The position numbers were made by a program, and so were the translations under genes. Below are positions 48,180 through 59,228 of a stretch of DNA of 64,000 bases, piece after piece. Position 1 is the first letter of the stretch, and each line of letters opens with the position of its first letter. The notes beneath the pieces were generated by a model that made no database searches, was not told the DNA's origin, and saw only the letters and a program-made list of their open reading frames with translations. Origin of the DNA: Fagopyrum homotropicum (lineage: Eukaryota; Streptophyta; Magnoliopsida; Caryophyllales; Polygonaceae); the NCBI GenBank assembly GCA_033239125.1, contig BSWB01000001.1, positions 818,501-882,500 of the forward strand, written 5' to 3'.

Positions 48180-48480
48180 GGCTAATGTGGGTTGAGAGGG
48201 TGAATGGGGAATGTACTTATGGTGTTTTAAAACGTTTAATTGGATCAACTAATATGGAACATTAGTCATTATAAATGAATTAATGAGATCATTACATATT
48301 TGATTGATCCAGGTTTTATGAACGGTGTTAGTGCTCACAACAAACTATAAAAAATTGCAGGTTTTATGAACGGTGTTAGTGCTTAACTTGTTACATATTT
48401 GGTTCTGCCGTTCAGGTTGATCCAGGTTTTAGTACCCGATCTGCCGTTCAAGTCACATCAAACTACTATAAAAAATTGCA

Positions 48481-48670
48481 ATGCAACTATGCGTGCAATG
48501 GAGGTCACCGTGCAGGTAAGTTTGTAATTCAGTTCCACTATTGTATTATTTATATTCATTGTATTCCCTTATCCTCCCTTGAGCTATCGATGTGGGAACT
48601 TCACAAATATCTGAAGGCCTCAATACATAGGAGGGAAATATGCAAGAGAATGCTAACTCCACTCTGCACT
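48481..48670. repeat. Dispersed structured repeat, copy 3 (5'-truncated)
   Basis: Keeps gtgcaatggaggtcaccg and caggtaagtttgtaattcag but lacks the first 80 or so bases. It marks the left edge of the truncated TAF8 block 48.5-50.75 kb. Just upstream (48310-48480), two short segments (caggttttatgaacggtgtt and aaactataaaaaattgca) are each repeated. Confidence 0.6.
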
Positions 48671-49055
48671 TTGTTTACGCCAAAAATACATATAACCCAT
48701 ATTCCAAAATCAATTTGCATTAGAGTTTAAATAAACCCTCTAGATCTTGTATATAAGAAACTGATAATAAAATAAAAAATCTTCAACTATATTGATTATA
48801 GTAATGAGTTTTTTTACCACAACAATAATAAACGGTTGAGAAAAATACATGTTATTACATAGATAATAATTATAAATCATAGTATAAAATTTTCAAAAAA
48901 GTTGGCTTCACTTTAAGAATAAAAATTAAATTAAATTCATAAATGATCGGTTGATATAATAAAATTTTGTAAAAAACACAAACCAAGAAAACTATAGCAA
49001 ACCATATTTTAAATTAAGAAAAAAAAATCAGGTTATAATTTAAATTACACACTAA

Positions 49056-49345
49056 GGGCCCGTTTGGTTTTAACTCCAGAATCGGAAACGGAATGAAAAC
49101 GAATCTAGTCCATACGTATATCCTTATTCATGAAAGTTTTTGAATCATTCCTTGTACTTTGAAGTAATTGGAGTAGAGTTTAATTAATTTTGATACGCTA
49201 TAGGGTAACAAAATGTGGGGAATCAAATGCATTTTGCCTTAAACCACAAGGAATGATTTCATACAATCTCATGATTAAGAATATAGATATGACTAAATTC
49301 GTTTCTATTCCGTTTCCGTTTCCGGAGTTGGAAACAAACGGGCCA
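49056..49345. mobile_element. PIF/Harbinger-type MITE, copy C
   Basis: A 290-bp element with ends GGGCCCGTTTGG and CAAACGGGCCA, flanked by TAA on both sides (49053-49055 and 49346-49348). It sits in the spacer upstream of TAF8 copy 2 and is absent from the homologous spacers of copies 1 and 3. Confidence 0.88.
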
Positions 49346-49702
49346 TAAAATTATAATCATTTTAGACTTGTGAGTTTATGCCATCAACGGGTAAAAATAT
49401 TATTATTTGTAACAATTTAAAATTAATGTATGCGGAAATAAATATTATTATTTGTAATTATGTAGGTAAGTCTAGTTATTTTAATTCAATAAATCTGAAA
49501 TGATCTTATTTTTATATATATTATAAAAAATAATATTGTATGTCTTATAATAAACTTGTTAGGAGTATTTTATCACGTCGAATACGGTTATAATTTCTTC
49601 TTCGCCCAAAAGACACCCTACTAAAATTCACTTTAAGAAGAAGGTTGAGAAGAGCCGCAAAAGCCTCAAGCAAGTTCTCTTCAGTTCAAAACCCATTTCG
49701 CC

Positions 49703-50425
49703 ATGGTCGCCGGAAAGTCCAAACCACGAGCAAAAGTTCAACATCTTCCTCCTCCTCCTCTATCACCTTCTCAGTTCTCTCATTCCGCCACAAAGGTCGC
49801 CGTCGCCCAAATTTGCCGCTCAGCCGGCTTCAAAGCCTGCCAACCATCCGCTCTCGAAGCCCTAACCAAAATATCTACCCTCTACATCGAATCCCTTGCC
49901 CGTTATGCGGCTGATAGTGCCAATGTATCCGGAAGAACGCAATCCAACCTCATTGACGTGGTCTGCGGTTTGGAAGAGCTCGCTTCTCCCATAGGCTTCT
50001 CTGGTGCTTCCCGCCATGGAAAGTGTTTACTAAGCTCCGGAGTATTGAAAGAGCTCCGGTCGTTTGTTGGAACCACCAAGGAGTTGCCTTATGCCAAGCC
50101 GATGCCAGTTCGGCCTGGTGATCATGTGGATTTAGGGGTTGGAGATGATCGCCGGAGAAGACCGGAGATTCCTTCGTGGTTGCCCAAATTTCCTGATATG
50201 GTGGATGTGAATGACGATCGAGGTCGGAGCGAATTGTATTGGGAGGAGAAGAAGGTTGAAGAAGGGGTAATGATGCAGGAGTCGTTGAAAAAGGAGAAAA
50301 AGAGAGCAAAAGTGTTGCCACTGAGAAGAGATAGAGTCAAATTTAGGGTTTTAGGCAAGAAGAAAGGTAATATTGATCGAACGGATAATGGTAAAATTTG
50401 TGTTTTTGGAGAAACTGATGTTTGA
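49703..50425 (+). CDS. TAF8: TAF8-like TFIID subunit, copy 2
   Basis: 240 aa, uninterrupted, with the same BTP histone fold and PSWLPKFPD motif as copy 1. Differences include an extra residue in the Pro-rich start (KVQHLPPPPLS), LCRS to ICRS, GLDEL to GLEEL, VVDVND to MVDVND and a changed tail (CVFGETDV). A deletion of about 38 bp just before the ATG removes the upstream in-frame ATG seen in copies 1 and 3; this supports MVAGK as the true start. Downstream, homology to the block stops at 50746, so the lipase gene that follows copies 1 and 3 is missing here. Confidence 0.83.
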   Translation: MVAGKSKPRAKVQHLPPPPLSPSQFSHSATKVAVAQICRSAGFKACQPSALEALTKISTLYIESLARYAADSANVSGRTQSNLIDVVCGLEELASPIGFSGASRHGKCLLSSGVLKELRSFVGTTKELPYAKPMPVRPGDHVDLGVGDDRRRRPEIPSWLPKFPDMVDVNDDRGRSELYWEEKKVEEGVMMQESLKKEKKRAKVLPLRRDRVKFRVLGKKKGNIDRTDNGKICVFGETDV

Positions 50426-50830
50426 TCTTGTGATCTTTAGAGATCAAAGGGTTTATACCTTCTGCTGTATAGTTCAACGGTTTTCATTCATATAATGGAA
50501 TAGCTAGAAGAAAGATATAGTGATTTATGAGAGGCAATATTCAAGGCAGAAATTTTGAAACGGAAGTAGTTTAGTATTTTTGGCATATCTTTCTTTTTTC
50601 TTGCTTATGCTGAAGTTACTCCATGCCCTTTGATGGAGAGTGGTGTAAAAGACCAGTTTCAAAATAGCCGAAGGCTTATTGAAGTTTTGGAGCACTTGTT
50701 TGCATTTTACTGTCTTTCTGTTGACATATTGGTAGAATTCTAGCAATGCGTTCACATTTAGCAAGTAAATTAAAAATTTAGGGTTTTGGAGCACTTGAAG
50801 ATTTGCTTCCTAAGTAGACCATAGTAGGAC
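50426..50830. other. TAF8 copy 2 3' region and junction to RABA1 copy 3
   Basis: Homology to the TAF8 block ends at gaattctagcaa (about 50746). About 48 bp of filler follow (50747-50794), containing ttttggagcacttg, a repeat of words from about 50685. RABA1 homology resumes at ttgaagatttgct (50795), only 36 bp before the RABA1 ATG. Confidence 0.75.
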
Positions 50831-52557
50831 ATGTCTGGATACAGACCAGATGACGACTACGATTACCTCTTCAAGCTGGTGCTGATTGGAGATTCAGGCG
50901 TCGGAAAATCCAACCTACTCTCTAGGTTTACTCGAAACGAGTTCAATCTCGAATCCAAATCCACTATCGGCGTCGAGTTCGCTACCAGGAGCTTGAATAT
51001 CGATAGCAAGGTCGTTAAAGCTCAGATTTGGGACACCGCTGGCCAAGAACGGTATATTTCCCTTCTCTTTGTTCGATTTAATTTTTTGGAGTATGTCTCC
51101 GTTTTCAGCTCTTTAAAAAGTTTATTGTTGATACATGTATGAGCTTTGAATTCTCTCGCTGAAGATTTCAACAGTTGGTAAACTTGCTTAACATCTCGGC
51201 TGATTTAAGCAAGTGATATGCAGCTTTGTGTTTACGAATAATTCATTTTGACGATTTGCTTCATATGATTGCCTTGGAGGGATGTTTAGTTATTACTTTG
51301 TTGCTGTGTATGTTGAATTGATGAAAATTAGGGTTTGTGAAGTTTGAAATTGGGCGAAATCAGGATGTTGGAGGAGGTTGCCTATGCTTATTATGTGGTT
51401 GAGGCTGGAATTGATTGTTGTTTTTATTTAATTATGAAGTAAACTGCAAAAGGAGAACTGTGATGTTGAAGTTCTGTTCATCTTGAATTGTAACTAAGAG
51501 ACAGTTAAGTGGCCTCTGAACTTCTTCATTTGCACCTAGTGAGGGTTTGTTCACAAAGAGATCTTACATTCTAGTTTGTTGCTTCGAGCTCCTGCATCAG
51601 TTGAGCTTTTTAAGAGCAGGATGTATCAAGGTATATGGAGGGATACAAGTGATATTTTTGATGTAATAAATTTTAGGTGTACCAAATTTGATATCTTTTG
51701 AGCATACCAAACCTCAGACATTAGTTTGGCATCCATATCTGAAATATCAAACACATATACAGTATTTGATATCTGTTGAGTCTTGAGACGTGTGGAATGT
51801 CCCGCCTCGACAATATGATACTGTGTGAACCTAACATATAAGTCCACCTTTGACGTCCGCCGTCTTAAATTAATAATATATAATATCCATATTCATCCTC
51901 TATGGATACCAAATAGGCCCTAAGAGAGCTATGACCATATGGTTGGTTATAAAGATTTCACAAAGCAATTTTGTGCATTTCCTTTGGTTACTATCAGTTA
52001 TAACACTTCTCTGGTGAGTAATGGTGAGGGTAGGACTTGCATTAGTAGTTTGATAAGCATGTTGCGTGTTCATGTTAACTTATGTGTGGATGTATATACA
52101 TCCTTTATATGATCTCCACAGGTACAGAGCCATCACAAGTGCCTACTACAGAGGAGCAGTAGGTGCACTACTCGTGTACGACGTCACAAGACACTCCACC
52201 TTTGAAAACGCTGCGAGATGGCTTCAAGAGTTAAGGAATCACACCGACCCAAACATTGTGGTAATGTTGATAGGCAACAAATCAGATCTCAGACACCTCG
52301 TGGCTGTTCCAACCGATGAAGCCAAGGACTTTGCTGAGAGAGAATCTCTCTTTTTCATGGAGACTTCAGCACTTGAAGCAACGAACGTTGAACAAGCCTT
52401 CACTGAAGTTCTCGCTCAGATTCACCAGATTGTGAGCAAGAAAGCAGTTGAGGCCGGTGATGGTGCCGCTTCCTCATCTGTCCCCTCAAAGGGAGAGACG
52501 ATTAACATTAAAGATGAAAACTCGGTTTGGAAGAAAGTAAATTGCTGCTCAAGCTAG
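50831..52557 (+). CDS. RABA1: RABA1 small GTPase, copy 3
   Basis: Exons 50831-51051 and 52122-52557; 218 aa, all G-motifs and the CCSS end intact. Residues Asp8, Asp58 and Phe152 and SSVPSKGE near the tail. The shared insertion of about 95 bp in the intron ties it to copy 2. Only about 36 bp of the leader is conserved upstream; the promoter and TATA block that precede copies 1 and 2 are replaced by the 3' flank of TAF8 copy 2. Coding potential is intact, but expression must depend on new upstream sequence or may be lost. Confidence 0.93.
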
Positions 52558-53479
52558 TCTATTCACAGTTCTGCTCATGCTCGACTCGAAGGGTCTTATT
52601 TAACACTATCTTTTACAATTGTTGTTTTTGTGTCTAGTGTTCAATGTTCATATTTGCTTAGTTTTTGGCCTAGCGGAATTTTCTTCTATGGCAAACTCTT
52701 ATTTCGTGTACTTGATAGAGAACTCATGTGAAATCATCGTCCATTGAATACTTAATTCTGAGCCAAAAGTGAACCGACCCAACCTGATCCGAGTCCGGCT
52801 TTTTTCAGTTCTACTTTTGCTCATATTATGTAAGAAATCGTTTTCCGGTTTGGTTTTATTCAGTTTTGCGCCTATGCTCAACACTACTTATTAATTACAC
52901 TACTTTTTAGCACATCTTTTTTAGAAAGAAATGAAAATTAATCTATTCCATATACGTTGGAGATAATAAGTTCTCCAATCTCCATCGTTGTGGACACTCC
53001 GATCAAGCCTAGTATATAGGTCGGTGGGCTAATGTTTCTATTGTCAATTGACTGTAGGATGCAATCTCGTCGGTTTATGTGCTGGGCTTGAGCCTTCAAA
53101 ATCATTTCTTGAGGCTTAGAGTAGTTGAAGTAAAATTTGATTAATTTTGATATCGGAAAAAGGAAACACATATTTTATTGTAAATGTACCTTTTAGATTA
53201 ATGGTCAAATTAGTCAAGTAAGAATTTTTGAGATTTATCTCTAATAACTAGGCATGTTATAAATATGTTTAGGAAATGTATCTTTAATCAAACTTCTTAA
53301 CTTCCACCTTCAGATTAAAGAAAATGGTAAAAATTGAAGGCTAAACAAACCTAATGGAATAGAAAAAGTTCATTTCGGCCAAATTGTTTCTAGATTAATT
53401 ATATGAATAAACAAAGTGGACTAAATTTGTTTTCAAATTACCCTATACAGTATTCTTCATGTCCAGTTCGTGCAAAATT
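52558..53479. other. 3' region of RABA1 copy 3 and spacer
   Basis: Duplicate of 35511-36438, with an LTR-like fragment at 52957-53105. No gene. Confidence 0.6.
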
Positions 53480-55042
53480 TCACCATGGCTTAGGAACGTG
53501 GACGAACCAAGGTAGAAAGAATGAGAGGACTACGCATACAAGAAGGAAATTGCAATATGAGTATGCGCACGATCGCGACGTTTGTCTTTCCGCGGGAAAT
53601 GTAACGTTGTTTCCGATTACGATGTTTGATCGTTCCACCATTGGTTGTATCCTAACGATCCTCTCTTCGATTTCGTCGATTCCTTCAATGTTCTTGACGG
53701 GGTTTCCACATATTTCACACGTTCTGCACACATACATTAGATTTGTTAAAAGAAGAAGCAATTGGTTAATGATAAGAATTTGTTTTTTCTCTCAATTATT
53801 TGATAATAATGTAAAAGAAAAGACGAGCATGTTGTATGTTCACCAACATGATACAAGTTCAATTGTTGACATTGAATATGCTTTTGACTTGCATTCAATG
53901 TTAAAACTAGTATGAAAGGATGTTGATGTTAATTAGGCTGTTATTTAAGCCGAACAAGTCTAGTTTTGACACCTTTATTTTCAACTTCATTATAAATTAC
54001 TCGAGTCTAAGTCTAAATTTGAGTATTTAAAATGAAGTTGAAAATATGATCATATTTAGCCCGTTCAAAAAATAAACAGGAGCAAGTGAGCTTTTCCTGA
54101 TCCCGTAAACAAATTTGAAGTTTGAACTACTTTTTTTAGTCGATCTCGATTACCTCACGAGTCAATATACAGACTTAAGGCATATTTGGTATCATATGTA
54201 GATATAAATATATCAGATATTGGTATATAGAAAATATATTTAAGAGGAATGAAACTATAAAATATGTAATACGGCTGATTTTTGGAGTATATATCAAAAA
54301 AAAAAAATTGTGATTGATGTATATCGGTATATCAAATTGATAATCATATACTTGCATACCAAATACTAAGCATAAATATGTCCATATTCATATATATGAT
54401 ATCTAGATATGGATGCCAAACAGGATTTGACTTGATGTTATTTTAAAGATTAACGTAGAGAGTTTATTGGGGATTATATATTATGAAGGGAGTTTTTATT
54501 AATGAATTTATTTAATACAAATTTATAATATCAGTCACAACAATTACATGTGGAATCGAAAATCATGGAAGAAAATTTCATTAAATAAATTTGATGCACT
54601 AGACAAATATGAAAAAAAATAATAATAAAAATAAAGATTACCTAGTTTTTTTGAGGGAGAACTAGGCAACAACACAATGATGATGCGAAATCCCGAGTTC
54701 ATCTTTACAAGCACAACCCAACTGAATCAATCTCATACTCGAATCCTCATCGCCATTGTTTCCACCATCATCACTCAAATAACAAATCCTGCAAACCTTC
54801 TCTCCATTATCAATCGCTGGTAACAATGACGGCGACGATTTCACTGCCTCACCGTCAAAACTCTCAACAGAGATCGTCGTCTCCGCCGTTTTAACGGTAA
54901 TCTCTGTCGGATGTTGATCGACGGACATGATTGAATCTGAAACATCATGATGACGATGAGTTGGGTCCTCTTTGGTGATCTGCGGATATGAATGTTGTCG
55001 TTGTTCTTCATTGCTTATGTCTATCACAACGCTTTGATCCAT
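53480..55042 (-). pseudogene. RINGv membrane protein, copy 2, nonsense-mutated
   Basis: Same two-exon layout as the gene at 36439: exons 55042-54642 and 53723-53480, with identical lengths (401 and 244 nt). Codon 127 is TAG, where copy 1 has TGG (Trp, in AVAWF). This cuts the protein after 126 residues, before the last two zinc ligands and the membrane segment. The intron is about 920 bp instead of 187 bp and contains a MITE-like insert near 54176-54427. Exon 2 is otherwise open, so decay is recent. Confidence 0.85.
54176..54427. mobile_element. Tourist-like MITE in RINGv copy 2 intron
   Basis: Ends ggcatatttggtatcata and atggatgccaaacaggatt are imperfect inverted copies. The interior is rich in gatat words, as in the RABA1 intron MITE. 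In RINGv copy 1 only caaacagg of this region remains, next to a deletion. Confidence 0.5.
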
Positions 55043-55244
55043 TGGAGACCTTTGACGCAGTTACTGTTTCCGTTATGACCTTTGATTTTTACAGATTCTA
55101 AGCCAAGCGAATCGTGACGGCGAAGTTTCTGTCACGGCTCCTTTGAGAGCAGGGAGAGCGATGTGGGAATTGGAGATGTTCAACTGAGTTTTTGCGTTTG
55201 GTGCTTTAAGAGGTTTTTATAGAACGAAAGTTTGCCTATTAAGA

Positions 55245-56215
55245 GATAAAAGATAAAGTAACAAAGAATAGGATAAAATAAATTAATAAATAAAAGATAA
55301 ATTCAACACATATATTAGGCTCATAGGATTAAATTAAAGAAAGACGTGACTTGTTTAAGTACCCGTATTGTTTATTTATGGTAATTGAATATCTTTTTTT
55401 TATCATTAAAAAAAATAGTTTTTGAATATTGTAATTGAAGATTGTAGCTCAAAAAGAAATCTCCATGTTATGTGTAAATAGATGTTTTTATAAATATATA
55501 TATAAGAGAGAGATAAAAGATAAAGTAATAAAGAATAAGATAAAAAAAATAAATAAATAAAAGATAAATTCAACACATATATTAGGTTTATAGGGTTAAA
55601 TTAAAGAAAGACGTGACTTGTTTAAGTACTCGTACTATTTATTTATGGTAATTGAATATCTTTTCTTTATTATTTATAAAGAAATAGTTTTCGAATATTG
55701 TAATTGAAGATTGTAGCTCAAAAAGAAATCTCCATGTCATGTGTAAAATTATATATATATATAGAGGGTGTGGTTCCCATGAAAACACCCCTAACGTGAG
55801 AACAATCGTACACCGTTGGATGTGAGTATTAAGGGTTGAGATTTAGAGTAGATATCAAAAATAGTAATAACTACGAATAATAATAATTAGGAATCCAACA
55901 ATAACTACGAATAATTCACTCAACCAACAATAACTACGAATAATACATTAAACGATATGACACATTCGTAACAAAAGTGATAATAATTACCAACAATATC
56001 TCCTATTAATAAATAAATAGGAGATAAATTCAACACATATATTGGACTCATAGGGTTAAAATAAACAAAGACGTGACTTGTTTAAGTACCCGTATTTATT
56101 TATGGTAATTGAATATATTTTCTTTGTCATTAAAAAAAATAGTTTTCGAATATTGCAATTGAAGATTGCAACTCAAAAAGAAATTTCCATGTTATATGTA
56201 AATAGATGTTTATAT
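55245..56215. repeat. Triplicated unit of about 250 bp
   Basis: Units at about 55245-55490, 55500-55750 and 55990-56215. Each contains ataaattcaacacatatatt, aaagacgtgacttgtttaag, atggtaattgaatat and caaaaagaaatctccatgt. One partial copy lies beside RINGv copy 1 (37545-37710). A TIR-like segment separates units two and three. Confidence 0.8.
55755..55985. mobile_element. Partial TA-bounded MULE end
   Basis: A short TA run is followed by ggttcccatgaaaacacccctaacgtgagaacaatcg, split here as ggttcccatgaaaacacccc then taacgtgagaacaatcg. It resembles the TIRs at 9258 and 18395. Three copies of aataactacgaata follow. No matching right end was found, so it is probably a fragment. Confidence 0.5.
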
Positions 56216-57339
56216 GTGTTCACATTAAGAGGACATTAATTAAGGAAAGTACTAATTCTATTTACAAAAGTTTAAGACAAAGGATCAACGAGTACGAAAG
56301 GAAAGCATCGTTGTTAATTAAACAAACTAAACTAAACCAAACTTAACGTTTAAAATCTCATGTATACACGTGAGTTTTGATTCTTAAGTGATATAAAAAA
56401 GTGAAACCGACTTAAAATCTTGAGCCCGGTTCAAAATCTCCGGCCCAAGATAAAGTTGGCCCAATTATTATTGTGCAACTTAACGTTTTTCTCAGTTTAA
56501 GGCCATTTTGTGTTTCAACGGGACTGATTTCGGGAGTAGTCTAGATGGTCATGGGTACCGTTTGGACAAACCGTTGGTTTTTATACCGGACCAAACCGGC
56601 GGTTTGGCTCAAACCGGAAATTTTTATTTATTTTTTTACAAACCGCCACCAAACCGGCGGTTTAGCTTAATTTATAAATTATATTATAAACAATCACCCC
56701 ATTTATCTACTTAGCATAAATTACCGTGGTAATCTCTACAAGACCGGTTCAGAACGGAAACCTCTAACCTCGTTCCCATGATAATCTTTACTAGACCGGT
56801 TCAGAACGGAACCTCTAAACCTCGTTCATGGGAATGACATTTAACCTTTACTAGACCGGTTCAGAATGGAACCTCTAAACCTCGTTCATGGGAATGACAT
56901 TTAACCTCTAGGGATCCACGTTCGAGACTTCCAGGTATATAGGAATATTCTGACAAATTTCTCCAACCAAATTAAAAAAACTGGCCATAACTTTCTAGAG
57001 TTAGAATGGCAAACAATTTACTTTTTTCTAGATGGGAAAACAACCATTCATATCACATATTTCGGTCCGGTATTACATGTTATTCATACTCGTGGTCCGG
57101 CTACTGCGTACGCGTAGCAATAAGTTGATTTCGTTCAAAAAAATATAGAAAAATTGCTATGCATACGCCATGCGTAGTCATCCGAAAAAAATAAGAGGGA
57201 CTACGGCTACGCAAGTACGACTACACATGGCTCGCGAGTACGACTATGGCGTATCATGGTCGTCCATATAAAAAATTCCGAAAAAATAGCAAGCAAAAAG
57301 GACTACGGCGGGTTAAATTTTAACTGGAAGGGTATAGTT
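56216..57339. other. Intergenic with tandem repeat and CCGG-rich patches
   Basis: No gene. 56570-56670 carries aaaccggcggttt-type words. 56737-56905 has about three copies of a unit of 60-70 bp with actagaccggttcagaacgg and aacctctaaacctcgttcat. 57100-57300 has repeated ggactacggctacg-like words. Confidence 0.6.
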
Positions 57340-57690
57340 AGCATACGATACTAATGACATGTGACATATTATTCGAAACATAAACTAAGATTGGAAGGGG
57401 CTGCGCGAACGCAGGCCCTAGCTGACACAAATTATGACATACACGAGATGTTGAATCGGCACCCCTCCGAAGTGCAATGGAGGTCACCGTCCCAGGCCAC
57501 GAGTCTTAATGATCACACGTAGACCCCGTCCAGGTAAGTATGTAATTCCGCCCCACTATTATCTTATTTATATTCATTGCATTCCCTTATCCTCCCTTGA
57601 GCTATCGATGTGGGAACTTCACAAATATCTGAAGACCTCAATACAAAGGAGGGAAATATGCAAGAGAATACTAACTCCACTCTGCACTTT
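57340..57690. repeat. Dispersed structured repeat, copy 4; left edge of TAF8-lipase block 3
   Basis: Same family as 40056 and 42234 (ctgcgcgaacgcaggccc, gaccccgtccaggtaagta). The hairpin is shortened (gcacccctccgaagtgc). The upstream part atactaatgacatgtgacat also matches copy 1. Confidence 0.68.
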
Positions 57691-59228
57691 GTTTACGCCA
57701 AAAATACATATAACTCATATTCCAAATTCAATATGTATCAGAGTTTAAATAAACCCTCTAGATCTTGTATATAAGAAATTAATAAGAAAAAAAAAATCTT
57801 CAACTACATTGATTATTGTAATGAGTTTTTTTACCACAACAATAATAAACGGTTGAGAAAAATACATGTTATTATATAGATAATAATTATAAATCAATCT
57901 GGGAATTTCGAGCCCCAACACCAATTTTTCTGATGATCCTGAACTTCGTGTTCTCACCCGCAAGGATGCTTTAGGTTGGACTACATAGGTCAACCTAACC
58001 GCTTTCCGTTTATAAAAAAAAACTAGTTAGGAGTATTTTATCACGTCGAATACGGGCTTTATTTACCTTCATAGTGCCTCTCCGACTATTTTTTGGATTA
58101 TTTGAGGATTTGAGGCGATACAAACCTTGTTTTGATGTCCTCTTCTTCTTGATCCACTTGTGAACAACACTCTTTCAACAAAGCTCTTGCTCTAGATTTG
58201 AGATCTTTCACCCTAATGTTAGAGTTGAAATTTTGACTTTTTCAGGGAATTGAAATTGAAATTTTGAATCTTTTTGTTGAGAAAAGTTGTTTGAGCTTTT
58301 GAACAAAGCATGAAGCTTTACACAAATTTGTCTTGTTTATGAACAACGACTACGGTTACACTATCTATGTAATCTGTTTCTTTGACCAAGAATCACAAAT
58401 TCCTGAATATTTGTCTACGAAATCTGATTGGAATAAAACTTTTATCCTATCAACTTGAAAAAATGGAAGTTTTTTCCTTTTTAAACTAATTTTTGAAGTT
58501 ATGAACTAATTTGAGCGAAGGTTTTCGTATGAATAAGTATCATGACTTTCGTTGAGGTGGATATTGACATGTTCTTGTTTACAAGCTCTCCTACAGATTC
58601 CGGGAATATATAGAGTCGTGTCTGGATGGCGGTCGTGGTGGTGTGCTTTAATGACGGTTTCTTTTGATGAGAGGCTCTTCCCGAATTCCTGTCATTCACT
58701 TCCCCGAGAGTTCATGTTCCTGTTGTACATGCGGCTGGCGGTGCTATTTTGATAGTGCTTGGCTCGCCCATTCCCGCTTCATCTTTGTGAGATATTTTTT
58801 GTTTTCGTGCTGATAGTCCCCCTCCGGCTTCACCTCTCTTCTCTTTGGCTCCGTTTTGATCTTCTCGGACATCTCCTCCCGGATCTCCGGTTTTGATCAA
58901 CTTTATCCTCACCACTTTTTATAGGATTTCAACACCGTAGCAGATTAATTGCATTGCATGACTTTGCGTCAACGGTTGGTGCTACCGGAAAATGTTGAAG
59001 ACCTTTTCCGTTTGGATGACTTTTGCTTACCCTTGTTAAAAAAAAAAAAAAAAATCACGTCGAATACGGTTATATTTCTTTTTCGCCCAAAAGACACCCT
59101 AATAAAATTCACTTTAAGAAGAAGGTTGAGAAGAGCCGCAAAAGCCTCAAACAAGTTCTCTTCAGTTCAAAACCCATTTATAGCATTTGAACTCAACATT
59201 CCTCCTGTCGGCGGCGAACCATTTCGCC
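57691..59228. other. Upstream region of TAF8 copy 3
   Basis: Close duplicate of 42541-44100, including the 66-codon frames near 58500-58750, which I do not regard as genes. Confidence 0.5.

Larger units (their letters stand above)
42234..48450. repeat. Segmental duplication unit T, copy 1: TAF8 + lipase
   Basis: Colinear with 57396-64000: structured repeat, spacer, TAF8, 194-bp tandem duplication, lipase on the minus strand and lipase upstream region. Confidence 0.85.
48481..50746. repeat. Segmental duplication unit T, copy 2 (truncated): TAF8 only
   Basis: Colinear with 42290-45140, but with an internal deletion of the spacer, an inserted MITE (49056-49345) and loss of everything after the TAF8 3' flank. 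Confidence 0.8.
50795..55240. repeat. Segmental duplication unit R (copy): RABA1 copy 3 + RINGv copy 2
   Basis: Starts abruptly 36 bp before the RABA1 ATG after a filler of about 48 bp and ends near the RINGv promoter, where the triplicated repeat begins. It sits between two TAF8 blocks. Confidence 0.85.

Noticed and set aside
49950..50321. 123-codon antisense ORF opposite TAF8 (also at 59476-59847)
   Set aside because: Present only because the sense TAF8 gene is duplicated; no independent motif, and it is interrupted in copy 1.
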